61,677 nt of DNA from Aureivirga sp. CE67 (GCF_015767245.1 NZ_JADOTV010000024.1:1-61677), one strand, 5' to 3'. Positions 25,709 through 34,278 are shown, counted from the stretch's first letter. A program made the numbers and translations. Notes: generated by a model not told the origin, from the letters alone.

Positions 25709-26872
25709 ATGAAAAATAACCTTATTATTACCTACAATATTGTTTTAGCAATATTATTTACAATCCTTTTTTTGAATAAAAATATTGGGTTAAACCTTGC
25801 AATTTTTGGAATTGTGTTTACACCTTTTTTATTATTAAGCCATTTGAAAAACAGTCGAAATCCGAAAACTATATTCTCAGGAATCTTATTTTTAGGACTT
25901 TCTATAGTTCCGTTTTTTCATCAATCTTTTTATGTCTTTTTAGCTTATTTTATTTCACTATTTCTGTTTATAGGAACTTTAATTAATACTCAGAATAGTT
26001 TTATTACCAAAATAGCTAATGGTTTCTACAATACTATTTCACTTTTAAACCTAAAAAAGAAAAGTAAAAACCATAAAATGAATTTAGGAAAACTTGGCTT
26101 TTATTTTATTCTTGTTGGAGTTTCAGCAGTTGTAGGAATTATTTTTATTCTTCTTTATAGTAGTTCCAATGAAAAGTTCGCTTCTTTATTTGAAAACATC
26201 ACAATTCGTTTTGATTGGATTCTTACAACAGCTGCTGCTTTTACAGTCATTTATAAATTATCTTTTTCGGATACATTAAAATCGATTACAATTTTGGATT
26301 TAAATTCTCCAATCCAGCTTTTGAAAATTAAAGAAAACTTAAAAGAACAAAAAAGAAAAATCTATGAAACACAAATTGGAAATAGTCTTCTTATTACTTT
26401 GAATATTATCTTGATTTTTAATTTGATTACCTTTCTTATGGAACCAATAATCATGAAAGAATCTACACTTTCGGATGCTGTACACAAAGGAGTCAATACG
26501 CTAATTATTTCCATCATTTTTGCGATAGTGATTATTCTTTATTTTTTCAGAGGAAATATCAATTTTTATGAGAAAAACAAAAGTCTAAAGATTTTAAGTT
26601 TTATCTGGATAGTTCTAAATATTTGTCTTGTTTTTACAATTATTTATAGAACTACGCAGTATATACAATATAGTGGATTTACTTATAAACGTTTCGGAGT
26701 AATTCTATTTTTAAGTGCTACATTTGTTGGTCTTTGTACCACTTTTCTAAAAATTCAGAAAAAGAAAACAATTTGGTATTTAGTAAGAACCAATTTTCAG
26801 GTAATCGGTATTTTCTTGTTATTAGTTTCATTTTTTAATTGGAATAAAATCTTTACGAAATACAATTTATAA
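25709..26872 (+). CDS. Polytopic membrane protein, DUF4153/DUF4173-like
   Basis: 387 residues from ATG at 25709. An upstream TTG-initiated extension covers the inverted repeat and is rejected. About ten transmembrane helices are seen, with a central cytosolic charged segment (LLKIKENLKEQKRKIYETQIGN) and TTAAAFTVIYKLSFSD. The pattern resembles the DUF4153/DUF4173 membrane family found near winged-helix regulators, though I am not certain of the family. Function unknown. A 61-codon GTG-initiated gene follows 9 nt downstream. Confidence 0.8.
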   Translation: MKNNLIITYNIVLAILFTILFLNKNIGLNLAIFGIVFTPFLLLSHLKNSRNPKTIFSGILFLGLSIVPFFHQSFYVFLAYFISLFLFIGTLINTQNSFITKIANGFYNTISLLNLKKKSKNHKMNLGKLGFYFILVGVSAVVGIIFILLYSSSNEKFASLFENITIRFDWILTTAAAFTVIYKLSFSDTLKSITILDLNSPIQLLKIKENLKEQKRKIYETQIGNSLLITLNIILIFNLITFLMEPIIMKESTLSDAVHKGVNTLIISIIFAIVIILYFFRGNINFYEKNKSLKILSFIWIVLNICLVFTIIYRTTQYIQYSGFTYKRFGVILFLSATFVGLCTTFLKIQKKKTIWYLVRTNFQVIGIFLLLVSFFNWNKIFTKYNL

Positions 26873-26881
26873 CATACAGAA

Positions 26882-27067
26882 GTGCAAGACATCGAATATA
26901 TTTTTAGAATCCATTACGATATACAAATTTTAAAAAAATATAGCGATTCACATTCTATTCCAGAAAATATTAAATCTGTCATCGATTATGAATATGATTA
27001 TCATAAGTTAAAAAATGAAAACCAATCATGGCAAGAATTTACATACAATCATTTTGCAGAAAAATAA
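26882..27067 (+). CDS. Small hypothetical protein (GTG start)
   Basis: 61 residues starting at GTG 26882, 9 nt after the preceding stop: QDIEYIFRIHYDIQILKKYSDS...ENQSWQEFTYNHFAEK. The composition (no runs, mixed acidic and aromatic residues) looks coding. The spacing and the terminator immediately downstream at 27099 support it as the last gene of this transcript. No recognisable family, and no membrane segment. Confidence 0.55.
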   Translation: MQDIEYIFRIHYDIQILKKYSDSHSIPENIKSVIDYEYDYHKLKNENQSWQEFTYNHFAEK

Positions 27068-27098
27068 AGGGGAGAAATTAAATTGAAAAAGAAAAACT

Positions 27099-27135
27099 AA
27101 AAAGGATTATGATATTTTTTATCATAATCCTTTTT
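27099..27135. terminator. Bidirectional terminator between the small hypothetical gene and the SMR gene
   Basis: A 16-bp perfect stem AAAAAGGATTATGATA / TATCATAATCCTTTTT with a 5-nt T loop sits between the converging stops at 27067 and 27134. The stop codon of the SMR gene overlaps the right arm. Confidence 0.9.
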
Positions 27136-27454
27136 AATTTGCAAGTTTTAAACCTACAATCCCAATAATAATAAGGGAAGCGGAAAGTAAGCGTAAAATA
27201 TTTGAAGAATCTCCAAAAAATATAATTCCAATTATTAAAGTTCCTACAGCTCCAATTCCTGTCCAAACTGCATATGCTGTTCCTATTGGAATTTCTTTTT
27301 GAGCCATCCATAAAAAATAACCACTTAAAATCATTGCAAGTACTGAAAGTGAAATTCCGTAGATTTTAAAATTTGCTTTTGTTTGAGAAAGCTTTAATCC
27401 AAGAGGCCAACCAATCTCAAATAATCCTGCTATTATTAAATAAATCCAACTCAT
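27134..27454 (-). CDS. SMR-family exporter, Gdx/SugE-like (guanidinium exporter)
   Basis: 106 residues, four transmembrane helices. MSWIYLIIAGLFEIGWPLGLK carries the essential Glu of SMR proteins in FEIGW, and AYAVWTGIGAVGTLIIGIIFFGDS plus IIGIVGLKLAN closely follow the SugE/Gdx subtype (TAYAVWTGIGAVG). That subtype exports guanidinium in exchange for protons, in contrast to the promiscuous EmrE subtype. Two consecutive ATGs (27457, 27454) are possible starts, and the second matches the family N-terminus. I looked for a guanidine riboswitch in the leader and saw none. Confidence 0.9.
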   Translation of the reverse strand: MSWIYLIIAGLFEIGWPLGLKLSQTKANFKIYGISLSVLAMILSGYFLWMAQKEIPIGTAYAVWTGIGAVGTLIIGIIFFGDSSNILRLLSASLIIIGIVGLKLAN

Positions 27455-27526
27455 CATATTATCAATTTAGTATATAATAAAATAATACAATTATCTGTTA
27501 TTTATAACAATATGTGTGATTTTTTT

Positions 27527-27536
27527 CAAACGTTTG
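27527..27536. promoter_or_regulatory. Perfect palindrome CAAACGTTTG, candidate operator
   Basis: A 10-bp perfect palindrome with a central CG, of the sort bound by LacI-type dimers, lies in the divergent region between the SMR gene and the small Pro-rich protein gene. A TACATTTG box directly follows on the plus strand (27539-27546). No cognate regulator is adjacent. Confidence 0.35.
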
Positions 27537-27562
27537 CTTACATTTGAAAAATAACACAAAAA

Positions 27563-27595
27563 AAAACTTTAACATTTAAATTGTTAAAGTTTTTT
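27563..27595 (+). terminator. Terminator-like hairpin in a divergent intergenic region
   Basis: 12-bp stem AAAACTTTAACA / TGTTAAAGTTTT followed by T. It lies between divergently oriented genes (SMR start at 27454, Pro-rich gene start at 27632), so it does not end any annotated gene. It could be an attenuator or end a very short RNA starting at the TACATTTG box. Confidence 0.55.
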
Positions 27596-27631
27596 ATGTA
27601 ATATTGCGTTAAAATTTAGTTTTGTTGCCCC

Positions 27632-27844
27632 ATGAAATATTTTTATAGTTTTCTTTTAGTATTAATTCTACCAATCGTAGCGAGTGCACAGGTTGTACCA
27701 CCACCAACACCACCAGATGATTATCCTTCACCAATTGTGAATCCTCCACACCTTCCTATTGATTCTAATATTATTATGTTAGTTATCGCTGCTGTAGGTT
27801 TAGGAGTTTATACCATTTATAAAAAGAAATTAAAGCTTCAATAA
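27632..27844 (+). CDS. Small Pro-rich secreted protein with C-terminal membrane anchor
   Basis: 70 residues: a signal peptide (MKYFYSFLLVLILPIVASAQ), a proline-rich stretch (VVPPPTPPDDYPSPIVNPPHLP), then one transmembrane helix (NIIMLVIAAVGLGVYTIYKK) with a basic end. Such signal, Pro-linker, anchor proteins are common and uncharacterised in Flavobacteriia. Its 3' end overlaps the convergent ribE gene by 15 nt. Confidence 0.75.
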   Translation: MKYFYSFLLVLILPIVASAQVVPPPTPPDDYPSPIVNPPHLPIDSNIIMLVIAAVGLGVYTIYKKKLKLQ

Positions 27845-28414
27845 GCGAGCGACATATTTCCCAACAACATCAAATTCAAGATTAATTCTTGTACCGACTT
27901 TGAAGGTATGGAAGTTTGTATGTTCATAAGTATATGGAATAATTGCAACACTAAATTCATTATCTTTTGAATTTACGACAGTTAAACTTGTTCCATTTAT
28001 GGTGATCGAACCTTTTTCTATAGTTACATTATTTTTGTTTGGATTATAAGAAAAAGTAAAAATCCAGCTTCCATCCTCTTCCTTTATATTAAGACATTCT
28101 CCTGTCTGGTCTACATGTCCTTGTACGATGTGACCATCTAAGCGATCTCCAAGTTTCATGGCTCTTTCTAAATTTACAATAGCATCAATTTCCAAATCTT
28201 CTAGATTTGTTTTTTCTAATGTTTCTTGAATTGCTGTAACTGTATATTCATTATTATTAATAGCAACTACTGTCAGACAAACCCCGTTGTGTGCAACACT
28301 TTGGTCGATTTTTAATTCTGATGTTATAGTACTTTCTATTGTATAATGAACGTTTGTTCCTTCTTTTTCTATGTTTTTAACTCTTCCTAGAGTTTCAATA
28401 ATTCCCGTAAACAT
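27830..28414 (-). CDS. ribE: Riboflavin synthase, alpha subunit
   Basis: 194 residues with the two tandem lumazine-binding domains. The first opens MFTGIIETLGRV and contains NGVCLTVVAIN. The second contains GDRLDGHIVQGHVDQTG and INGTSLTVVN. It dismutates two molecules of 6,7-dimethyl-8-ribityllumazine to riboflavin. It is isolated from other rib genes. I saw no FMN riboswitch in the leader. Confidence 0.95.
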   Translation of the reverse strand: MFTGIIETLGRVKNIEKEGTNVHYTIESTITSELKIDQSVAHNGVCLTVVAINNNEYTVTAIQETLEKTNLEDLEIDAIVNLERAMKLGDRLDGHIVQGHVDQTGECLNIKEEDGSWIFTFSYNPNKNNVTIEKGSITINGTSLTVVNSKDNEFSVAIIPYTYEHTNFHTFKVGTRINLEFDVVGKYVARLLKL

Positions 28415-28525
28415 GATAATTAATTTTATTGTTTATTTTTGGTACTTCAAAAATAATAATAATCATTGTACTATAGGTAGGTTATTGTTGGATTATGTTT
28501 TGGTTTAAGTTTTTAATGCATTAGG

Positions 28526-28605
28526 GATTGCAGCGGCATCCTTTTTTTGCCTTTTTTCATACTGTTGGTTTGGCAAAAAAGATATAGCGGAAAGCCCGAC
28601 CCGAG
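28526..28605 (-). repeat. Dispersed palindromic repeat, copy A (empty IS110 target site)
   Basis: On the plus strand: GATTGCAGCGGCATCC, then a stem TTTTTTTGCC ... GGCAAAAAAG around a 20-nt loop, then ATATAGCGGAAAGCCCGACCC. Copy B at 59922-59987 (opposite orientation) shares GATTG(C/T)AGCGGCATCCTTTTTTGC and GCAAAAAAGATATAGCGGA. The stem end is GCC/GGC here and GCT/AGC there. The reverse strand contains TCGGGCTTTCCGC, the sequence into which IS110 copy 1 appears to have inserted at the other locus. The 318-nt gap between ribE and pdxA holds this repeat and, after it, CCTGAGCGAAG...TCGAAGGAT, a second common Bacteroidota extragenic motif. Confidence 0.8.
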
Positions 28606-28735
28606 ATTCCTGAGCGAAGTGTAACAAAGTCGAAGGATGAGGGGAATGTCCAAATAAAAATTTTTATCGCAAGTTTTACCAATGAAAATGAATACCTTTA
28701 CTTATCTAGTATTAGTATAATAAATAATCTCGTTG

Positions 28736-29779
28736 ATGGAGAAAGAGAAAAAAATAAAAGTTGGAATCTCTATTGGAGATTTAAATGGAATAGGCTCTGA
28801 AATTATTTTAAAAACATTTGCGGATAAGCGTATGTTAGATTTTTGCACACCTGTTTTGTTTGCTTCTTCCAAAGTTGTGTCCTTCTATAAAAAAACTTTG
28901 AAATTAAATATTCAGACGCAAGGGGTTACCGAAATGAGTAAAGTAATCGATGGAAGATTTAACGTTTGCAATATTTGGAAAGATGAAATTACTATTTCCT
29001 ATGGAAAACCTTCTAAAGACGCAGGAAAATATGCATTTCTATCTTTAGAGAAAGCCACGGAAGCTTTGAAAAATAAAGAAATTGATGTGTTGGTAACGGC
29101 TCCTATTAATAAGGATAATATTCAGTCGGAAGAATTTAACTTCCCAGGACATACGGAATATTTGGAATCTAAATTGGAAGGAGAGTCTTTAATGATATTA
29201 ATGACAGATGAGTTACGAGTAGGATTAATTACAGGGCATATTCCTATTTCTAAAGTGGCGGAAACGATTACGCCAGAACTTATTCAGAAGAAAGTAGATA
29301 TTATGTATCAATCTTTGGTGAAAGATTTTGGAATAAATAAACCAAAGATTGCTATTTTAGGTTTAAATCCTCATTGTGGTGACCATGGTGTTATTGGAAA
29401 TGAGGATGATGAAATTGTACGACCAACTATTGAAAAATATTTGGATGAAGGAAAGCAAATTTATGGACCTTATGCTGCTGATAGTTTCTTTGGTTCTGGT
29501 ACTTATAAAGAGTTTGATGCTGTATTAGCAATGTATCATGATCAAGGTTTGGCTCCTTTCAAAACAATTGCTTTTGGAAATGGCGTGAATTATACTGCTG
29601 GTTTAAGTGAAATAAGAACTTCTCCAGATCATGGAACTGCTTATAATATTTCAGGAAAAGGAATGGGAGATGAAAGTTCATTTAAAGAGGCATTATTTCA
29701 AGCTTTAACGATTCATAAGAAGCGAGAAGAATATAAAGCCTTGACAAAAAATGTATTAAAAGTTAAAAAAACTTCGTAG
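28736..29779 (+). CDS. pdxA: 4-hydroxythreonine-4-phosphate dehydrogenase
   Basis: 347 residues from ATG at 28736 (a TTG one codon upstream is ignored). Seen: GISIGDLNGIGSEI at the N-terminus, VTAPINKDNI, the metal and substrate histidines in FPGHTEYL, LNPHCGDHGVIGNED and AMYHDQGLAPFKT, and SPDHGTAY near the end. It oxidises 4-phosphohydroxy-L-threonine in the DXP-dependent pyridoxal phosphate pathway. It precedes the DUF177-rpmF-fabH-acc group. Confidence 0.95.
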   Translation: MEKEKKIKVGISIGDLNGIGSEIILKTFADKRMLDFCTPVLFASSKVVSFYKKTLKLNIQTQGVTEMSKVIDGRFNVCNIWKDEITISYGKPSKDAGKYAFLSLEKATEALKNKEIDVLVTAPINKDNIQSEEFNFPGHTEYLESKLEGESLMILMTDELRVGLITGHIPISKVAETITPELIQKKVDIMYQSLVKDFGINKPKIAILGLNPHCGDHGVIGNEDDEIVRPTIEKYLDEGKQIYGPYAADSFFGSGTYKEFDAVLAMYHDQGLAPFKTIAFGNGVNYTAGLSEIRTSPDHGTAYNISGKGMGDESSFKEALFQALTIHKKREEYKALTKNVLKVKKTS

Positions 29780-29825
29780 CAACGATATTTTTTTAATTCC
29801 ATACTAGGAATTAATGATAATTTTA

Positions 29826-29833
29826 TATCTTTG
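29826..29833 (+). promoter_or_regulatory. -7 box (TATCTTTG) for the DUF177-rpmF operon
   Basis: TATCTTTGC lies 22 nt upstream of the ATG at 29856. It lies inside the longer open frame that begins at 29814, so that upstream start cannot be used from this promoter. Confidence 0.65.
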
Positions 29834-29855
29834 CACGCTCAAATTGATGTTTAAG

Positions 29856-30395
29856 ATGAAAGAATTGAAAACATTTAATATTCCGTTTGTCGGATTAAAA
29901 GAAACAAAACACCAATTTGAATATCAAATTGATAAGGCGTTCTTTGAGCATTTTAATTTTGATGAAGACTTTGAAAATGTGGATCTAAAAGTAGATTTAG
30001 AATTCAACAAAAAAAGCACTATGTTTGAGCTTTTATTTAAAGTTTCAGGTGTTATCAGATTAAATTGTGACTTGACAAACGAATTATTTGATTTAGAAAT
30101 TACTGGGGAATTACCATTGATAGTAAAGTTCGGAGAAGAATACAATGACGAGAATGAAGAAATCTTAGTCCTTCCGAGAACAGAATTTCAATTAAATGTT
30201 TCGCAGTTTATTTATGAATTGATCGTATTATCTATTCCGCAAAAAAGGATTCATCCTGGAGTAGAAGATGGAACTTTAGAGTCGGATGCTTTAGAAAGAT
30301 TAGAAGCATTTGCTCCAAAAGAAGTAGAAGAAGAATCAACAGACGAAGAAGAGTATGTTGATCCAAGATGGGAAAAATTAAGAAAGTTAAAATAA
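29856..30395 (+). CDS. DUF177 / YceD-family protein
   Basis: 179 residues from ATG 29856 (MKELKTFNIPFVGLKETKHQFEYQ). The family core is visible as VSGVIRLNCDLTNELFDLEITGELPLIVKFGE, with only one of the usual cysteines, and an acidic C-terminus (EEVEEESTDEEEYVDPRWEKLRKLK). YceD-type proteins are encoded next to rpmF in most bacteria and have been linked to 23S rRNA processing. Here rpmF follows after 20 nt, reinforcing the call. Confidence 0.9.
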   Translation: MKELKTFNIPFVGLKETKHQFEYQIDKAFFEHFNFDEDFENVDLKVDLEFNKKSTMFELLFKVSGVIRLNCDLTNELFDLEITGELPLIVKFGEEYNDENEEILVLPRTEFQLNVSQFIYELIVLSIPQKRIHPGVEDGTLESDALERLEAFAPKEVEEESTDEEEYVDPRWEKLRKLK

Positions 30396-30415
30396 TATAA
30401 TTAATAAATATAGCA

Positions 30416-30613
30416 ATGGCACATCCTAAGAGAAAAATATCAAAACAAAGAAGAAATAAGAGAAGAACTCATTATAAAGCTTCTGTTCCTCAAATCGCTG
30501 TAGATCCAACAACAGGAGAGGCTCACTTATACCACAGAGCTCACTGGCACGAAGGAAAATTATACTACAGAGGACAAGTAGTTATTGATTCAGAAGAAAG
30601 TGTTGAAGCTTAA
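30416..30613 (+). CDS. rpmF: 50S ribosomal protein L32
   Basis: 65 residues, [21 protein letters not shown] at the basic N-terminus as in all L32 proteins, with the bacteroidotal tail [20 protein letters not shown]. There is no zinc-ribbon cysteine (the C-minus form). It forms the conserved DUF177-rpmF-fabH block, with a terminator right after it. Confidence 0.96.
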   Translation: MAHPKRKISKQRRNKRRTHYKASVPQIAVDPTTGEAHLYHRAHWHEGKLYYRGQVVIDSEESVEA

Positions 30614-30640
30614 TACAACATATTAGGAAAACATTATTGG

Positions 30641-30677
30641 AAAAACCCTCATTATTGAGGGTTTTTCCTTTTTTTTT
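30641..30677 (+). terminator. Intrinsic terminator downstream of rpmF
   Basis: 10-bp stem AAAAACCCTC / GAGGGTTTTT (30641-30650, 30657-30666), loop ATTATT, then CC and a nine-T run. It separates rpmF from fabH. Confidence 0.9.
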
Positions 30678-30773
30678 GCCCAAAAAGAACGAAAATTTCA
30701 ATTTTAGGGCTATTTTTTGAATAAAATTTTATTACTTTGGCTTTCATTTTCAGATGAAATAAGATTGTAAATT

Positions 30774-31772
30774 ATGAGCAAAATAACTGCAGCAATTACT
30801 GCCGTTGGAAAATATGTACCAGAATACGTGTTAACTAACAAAGAGTTAGAAACAATGGTAGATACAAACGACGAATGGATTGTTACTAGAACCGGAATAA
30901 AAGAAAGAAGAATCCTGAAGAAAGAAGGTGCAGGAACTTCATATATGGCGATAAAAGCCGCAGAACAATTAATAGAAAAGAAAAATTTAGACCCTACCGA
31001 GATAGATTTAGTAATTGTTGCTACTGCAACTCCAGATATGTTTGCAGCTTCTACAGCAGCTTACGTTGCGAGTAAAATTGGTGCAACAAATGCTTTTGCT
31101 TTTGATATCGAATCTGCATGTTCAAGTTTTTTATATGGAATGTCTTTAGTTTCAAGTTATATTGAATCTGGAAGATATAAAAAAGTATTATTAATAGGTG
31201 GAGATAAAATGTCTTCAATTATTGATTATACAGATAGAGCAACTTGTATCATCTTTGGAGATGGAGCTGGAGCTGTATTATTTGAACCAAACGAAGAAGG
31301 GTTAGGTTTGCAAGATGAATACTTACGTACGGATGGTGCTGGAAGAGAATTTTTACATGTTGAAGCTGGAGGATCTGTAATGCCTGCAACAGAAGAAACT
31401 GTAAAAAACAAAAAACATTTTGTGCATCAAGAAGGAAAAACAGTATTTAAACACGCTGTTTCAAACATGGCAGATGTAAGTGAGAAAATGTTAACTAGAA
31501 ACAATCTTACAAATGATGACATCCAATGGTTAGCTCCACATCAAGCTAACATGAGAATCATCGAAGCTACTGCAAAAAGAGTAAAATTAGACATGTCTAA
31601 AGTAATGGTAAACATCCATAATTATGGAAATACTACTTCAGGTACTTTACCGTTATTAATTGCAGACTACGAAACTAAATTAAAAAAAGGAGATAATATT
31701 ATATTCGCTGCATTTGGAGGTGGATTCTCTTGGGGATCTATTCTTTTAAAATGGGCTTATGATTCAGAATAA
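30774..31772 (+). CDS. fabH: Beta-ketoacyl-ACP synthase III
   Basis: 332 residues. The Cys-His-Asn triad is visible: Cys116 in DIESACSSFLYG, His in APHQANMRI (about 255) and Asn in HNYGNTTSGTLP (about 284). It condenses acetyl-CoA (or branched acyl-CoA) with malonyl-ACP to start fatty acid synthesis. It is directly followed by accB and accC, the first two acetyl-CoA carboxylase components, so the cluster supplies and consumes malonyl groups. Confidence 0.96.
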   Translation: MSKITAAITAVGKYVPEYVLTNKELETMVDTNDEWIVTRTGIKERRILKKEGAGTSYMAIKAAEQLIEKKNLDPTEIDLVIVATATPDMFAASTAAYVASKIGATNAFAFDIESACSSFLYGMSLVSSYIESGRYKKVLLIGGDKMSSIIDYTDRATCIIFGDGAGAVLFEPNEEGLGLQDEYLRTDGAGREFLHVEAGGSVMPATEETVKNKKHFVHQEGKTVFKHAVSNMADVSEKMLTRNNLTNDDIQWLAPHQANMRIIEATAKRVKLDMSKVMVNIHNYGNTTSGTLPLLIADYETKLKKGDNIIFAAFGGGFSWGSILLKWAYDSE

Positions 31773-31793
31773 TTAAATCAAAACTAAACGAAT

Positions 31794-32300
31794 ATGGATA
31801 TAAAAGAAATTCAAAATCTGATTAAATTTGTAGCAAAATCAGGGGCAAGTGAAGTAAAACTTGAAATGGAAGATGTAAAACTTACGATTAAAACTGGTCC
31901 GGAAAAAACGGAAACTACAATCGTACAACAAGCTACTCCAATGGCGATGCCACAACAAATGGCAATGCCAGCTGCTGCACCTGCGGCTACTCCAGCTGCT
32001 GCTGCGCCTGTTGCTACTCCAGCTGCAGAAGAAGCTAAACCAGCAGAAGACGACTCTAAATATATAACAATTACTTCTCCAATCATTGGAACTTTCTATA
32101 GAAAACCATCTCCAGACAAGCCTGTATTTGCAGAAGTTGGTGATGAAGTAAAACCTGATTCAATTGTATGTATCATTGAAGCAATGAAATTATTCAATGA
32201 AATCGAATCAGAAGTTTCTGGAAAAATCGTAAAAGTATTAGTTGAAGACTCTTCTCCAGTAGAGTTCGGACAACCATTATTCTTAGTAGATCCATCTTAA
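31794..32300 (+). CDS. accB: Biotin carboxyl carrier protein of acetyl-CoA carboxylase
   Basis: 168 residues. An N-terminal region ([33 protein letters not shown]) leads into a flexible Ala/Pro linker (about 55-85) and a C-terminal biotinyl domain with the biotin-accepting Lys in [11 protein letters not shown] (about Lys132). It carries CO2 between the carboxylase (AccC, 38 nt downstream) and the carboxyltransferase. Confidence 0.96.
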   Translation: MDIKEIQNLIKFVAKSGASEVKLEMEDVKLTIKTGPEKTETTIVQQATPMAMPQQMAMPAAAPAATPAAAAPVATPAAEEAKPAEDDSKYITITSPIIGTFYRKPSPDKPVFAEVGDEVKPDSIVCIIEAMKLFNEIESEVSGKIVKVLVEDSSPVEFGQPLFLVDPS

Positions 32301-32338
32301 TAAACTTCAACATTTTGTTGAATTAATCTGAAGTAATT

Positions 32339-33676
32339 ATGTTTAAAAAAATATTAATTGCCAATAGAGGTGAAATCGCTTTACGTGTAATTAGAACATG
32401 TAAAGAGATGGGAATCAAAACTGTTGCAGTATATTCTACAGCCGACGCTGAAAGTTTACATGTTAAATTTGCTGATGAAGCTGTATGTATCGGACCTGCA
32501 CCAAGTAGTGAGTCTTACCTAAAAATGTCAAATATTATTGCTGCAGCAGAAATCACAAATGCTGACGCAATCCACCCAGGATACGGTTTCTTATCAGAAA
32601 ACGCTAAATTTTCAAAAATCTGTGATGAGCACGATATCAAATTTATCGGTGCTGCACCAGAAATGATTGATAAAATGGGTGATAAAGCTTCTGCAAAAGC
32701 TACTATGAAAGCTGCAGGAGTACCAACAATTCCAGGATCAGAAGGTTTATTAGAAAGTTTCGAAGAAACTGAAAAATTAGCTGACGAGATGGGATATCCA
32801 GTAATGCTTAAAGCTACTGCCGGAGGTGGTGGTAAAGGAATGAGAGCTGTTTGGGAAAAAGAAAACCTAAGAGATGCTTGGGATTCTGCTCGTCAAGAAG
32901 CTGGAGCTGCATTCGGAAATGACGGAATGTACATGGAAAAATTAATCGAAGAGCCTCGTCACGTTGAAATTCAAATCGTTGGAGATTCTTACGGTAAAGC
33001 ATGTCACTTATCTGAAAGAGATTGTTCTGTTCAGAGACGTCACCAAAAATTAACAGAAGAAACACCTTCTCCATTCATGACTGAAGAATTACGTCACAAA
33101 ATGGGAGAAGCTTCAATCAAAGCTGCAGAGTATATCAAGTACGAAGGAGCTGGAACAGTGGAGTACTTAGTAGACAAACACGGAAACTTCTACTTCATGG
33201 AGATGAATACTCGTATTCAGGTAGAACACCCTATTACAGAGCAAGTTATTGATTTTGACTTGATCCGTGAGCAAATCTTAGTTGCTGCTGGTGTGCCAAT
33301 TTCTGGAAAAAACTACCTTCCAAAACTTCATTCAATCGAATGTCGTATCAATGCTGAAGATCCTTATCATGATTTCAGACCTTCTCCAGGGAAAATTACT
33401 ACTTTCCATGCGCCAGGAGGACACGGAGTACGTTTAGATACGCACGTGTATGCTAATTACGTAATTCCACCAAACTACGATTCAATGATCGCTAAGTTAA
33501 TTGTTACTGCTCAAACAAGAGAAGAAGCTATTAACAAAATGAAAAGAGCATTAGATGAATTCGTAATTGAAGGTATTAAAACTACAATTCCTTTCCATAG
33601 ACAATTAATGGATCACCCGGATTATGTTGCGGGGAACTATACTACAAAGTTCATGGAAGATTTTGAAATGAAGTAA
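32339..33676 (+). CDS. accC: Biotin carboxylase subunit of acetyl-CoA carboxylase
   Basis: 445 residues. [24 protein letters not shown] is the N-terminal signature. The ATP-grasp domain has the glycine-rich loop [25 protein letters not shown], and the catalytic [14 protein letters not shown]. It carboxylates biotin on AccB using bicarbonate and ATP. It ends the fabH-accB-accC unit with a strong terminator. Confidence 0.97.
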   Translation: MFKKILIANRGEIALRVIRTCKEMGIKTVAVYSTADAESLHVKFADEAVCIGPAPSSESYLKMSNIIAAAEITNADAIHPGYGFLSENAKFSKICDEHDIKFIGAAPEMIDKMGDKASAKATMKAAGVPTIPGSEGLLESFEETEKLADEMGYPVMLKATAGGGGKGMRAVWEKENLRDAWDSARQEAGAAFGNDGMYMEKLIEEPRHVEIQIVGDSYGKACHLSERDCSVQRRHQKLTEETPSPFMTEELRHKMGEASIKAAEYIKYEGAGTVEYLVDKHGNFYFMEMNTRIQVEHPITEQVIDFDLIREQILVAAGVPISGKNYLPKLHSIECRINAEDPYHDFRPSPGKITTFHAPGGHGVRLDTHVYANYVIPPNYDSMIAKLIVTAQTREEAINKMKRALDEFVIEGIKTTIPFHRQLMDHPDYVAGNYTTKFMEDFEMK

Positions 33677-33715
33677 AATATATTTCAAAACATACATAAA
33701 ATGTAAAATATTAAG

Positions 33716-33748
33716 AAAAGGATGCAAATTTCTGCATCCTTTTTTTTA
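33716..33748 (+). terminator. Intrinsic terminator downstream of accC
   Basis: 11-bp stem AAAAGGATGCA / TGCATCCTTTT with loop AATTTC and a T-run, 40 nt past the accC stop. Confidence 0.92.
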
Positions 33749-33813
33749 TTTTCTTGAATAATTCAAAAAAATACCTTACATTTCGGATTAATAATCTGTA
33801 AATCAACTAATAA

Positions 33814-34278
33814 ATGACTACAAAAAACTATACTTTGGATGGTATTGATAAAACCATTCTTAAGTATTTGATGGATGATGCTAGAATTCCTATTTTAAAA
33901 ATCGCTAGAGAAATCGGTATCTCAGGAGCGGCAATTCATCAAAGGTTAAGAAAAATTGAATCTGCAGGGTATATTTTGGGATCAAAATATATCATTGATC
34001 CGAAAAACTTTGGGTATAATACGATGGCGTTCATCGGTATTTATTTAGATTCAGGAAATCATCATGCTTCTGTATTGAAGAGTTTAGACAAAATTCAAGA
34101 AGTATTGGAAAGCCACTACACAACTGGAAATTATTCTATTTTCATTAAAGTAATGTGTAGAGACAATGAACATTTGTTGGAACTTTTAACTAATGAAATT
34201 CAGAAAATTAAAGGTGTTGCTAGAACAGAAACTATTCTTTCATTAGACCAGCAAATCAACAGACAAATTGATATCTAA
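33814..34278 (+). CDS. Lrp/AsnC-family transcriptional regulator
   Basis: 154 residues. An N-terminal helix-turn-helix (LDGIDKTILKYLMDDARIPILKIAREIGISGAAIHQRLRKIESAGYI) is followed by an effector-binding RAM domain (YNTMAFIGIYLDSGNHHASVLKSL ... GNYSIFIKVMCRDNEHLLELL). Lrp-type proteins act as octamers or dimers sensing amino acids. It is monocistronic and its target is not apparent from the neighbours. Confidence 0.93.
   Translation: MTTKNYTLDGIDKTILKYLMDDARIPILKIAREIGISGAAIHQRLRKIESAGYILGSKYIIDPKNFGYNTMAFIGIYLDSGNHHASVLKSLDKIQEVLESHYTTGNYSIFIKVMCRDNEHLLELLTNEIQKIKGVARTETILSLDQQINRQIDI

Noticed and set aside
27458-27560. Guanidine riboswitch upstream of the SugE-like gene
   Set aside because: I looked for the ACGR hairpin loops and the ykkC core on the reverse strand and did not find them.
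28415-28500. FMN riboswitch upstream of ribE
   Set aside because: The leader lacks the conserved FMN aptamer sequences, and only AT-rich DNA is seen.
31811-32086. Antisense Ala/Gly-rich open frame over accB
   Set aside because: It is the mirror of the Ala/Pro linker of the biotin carrier protein.
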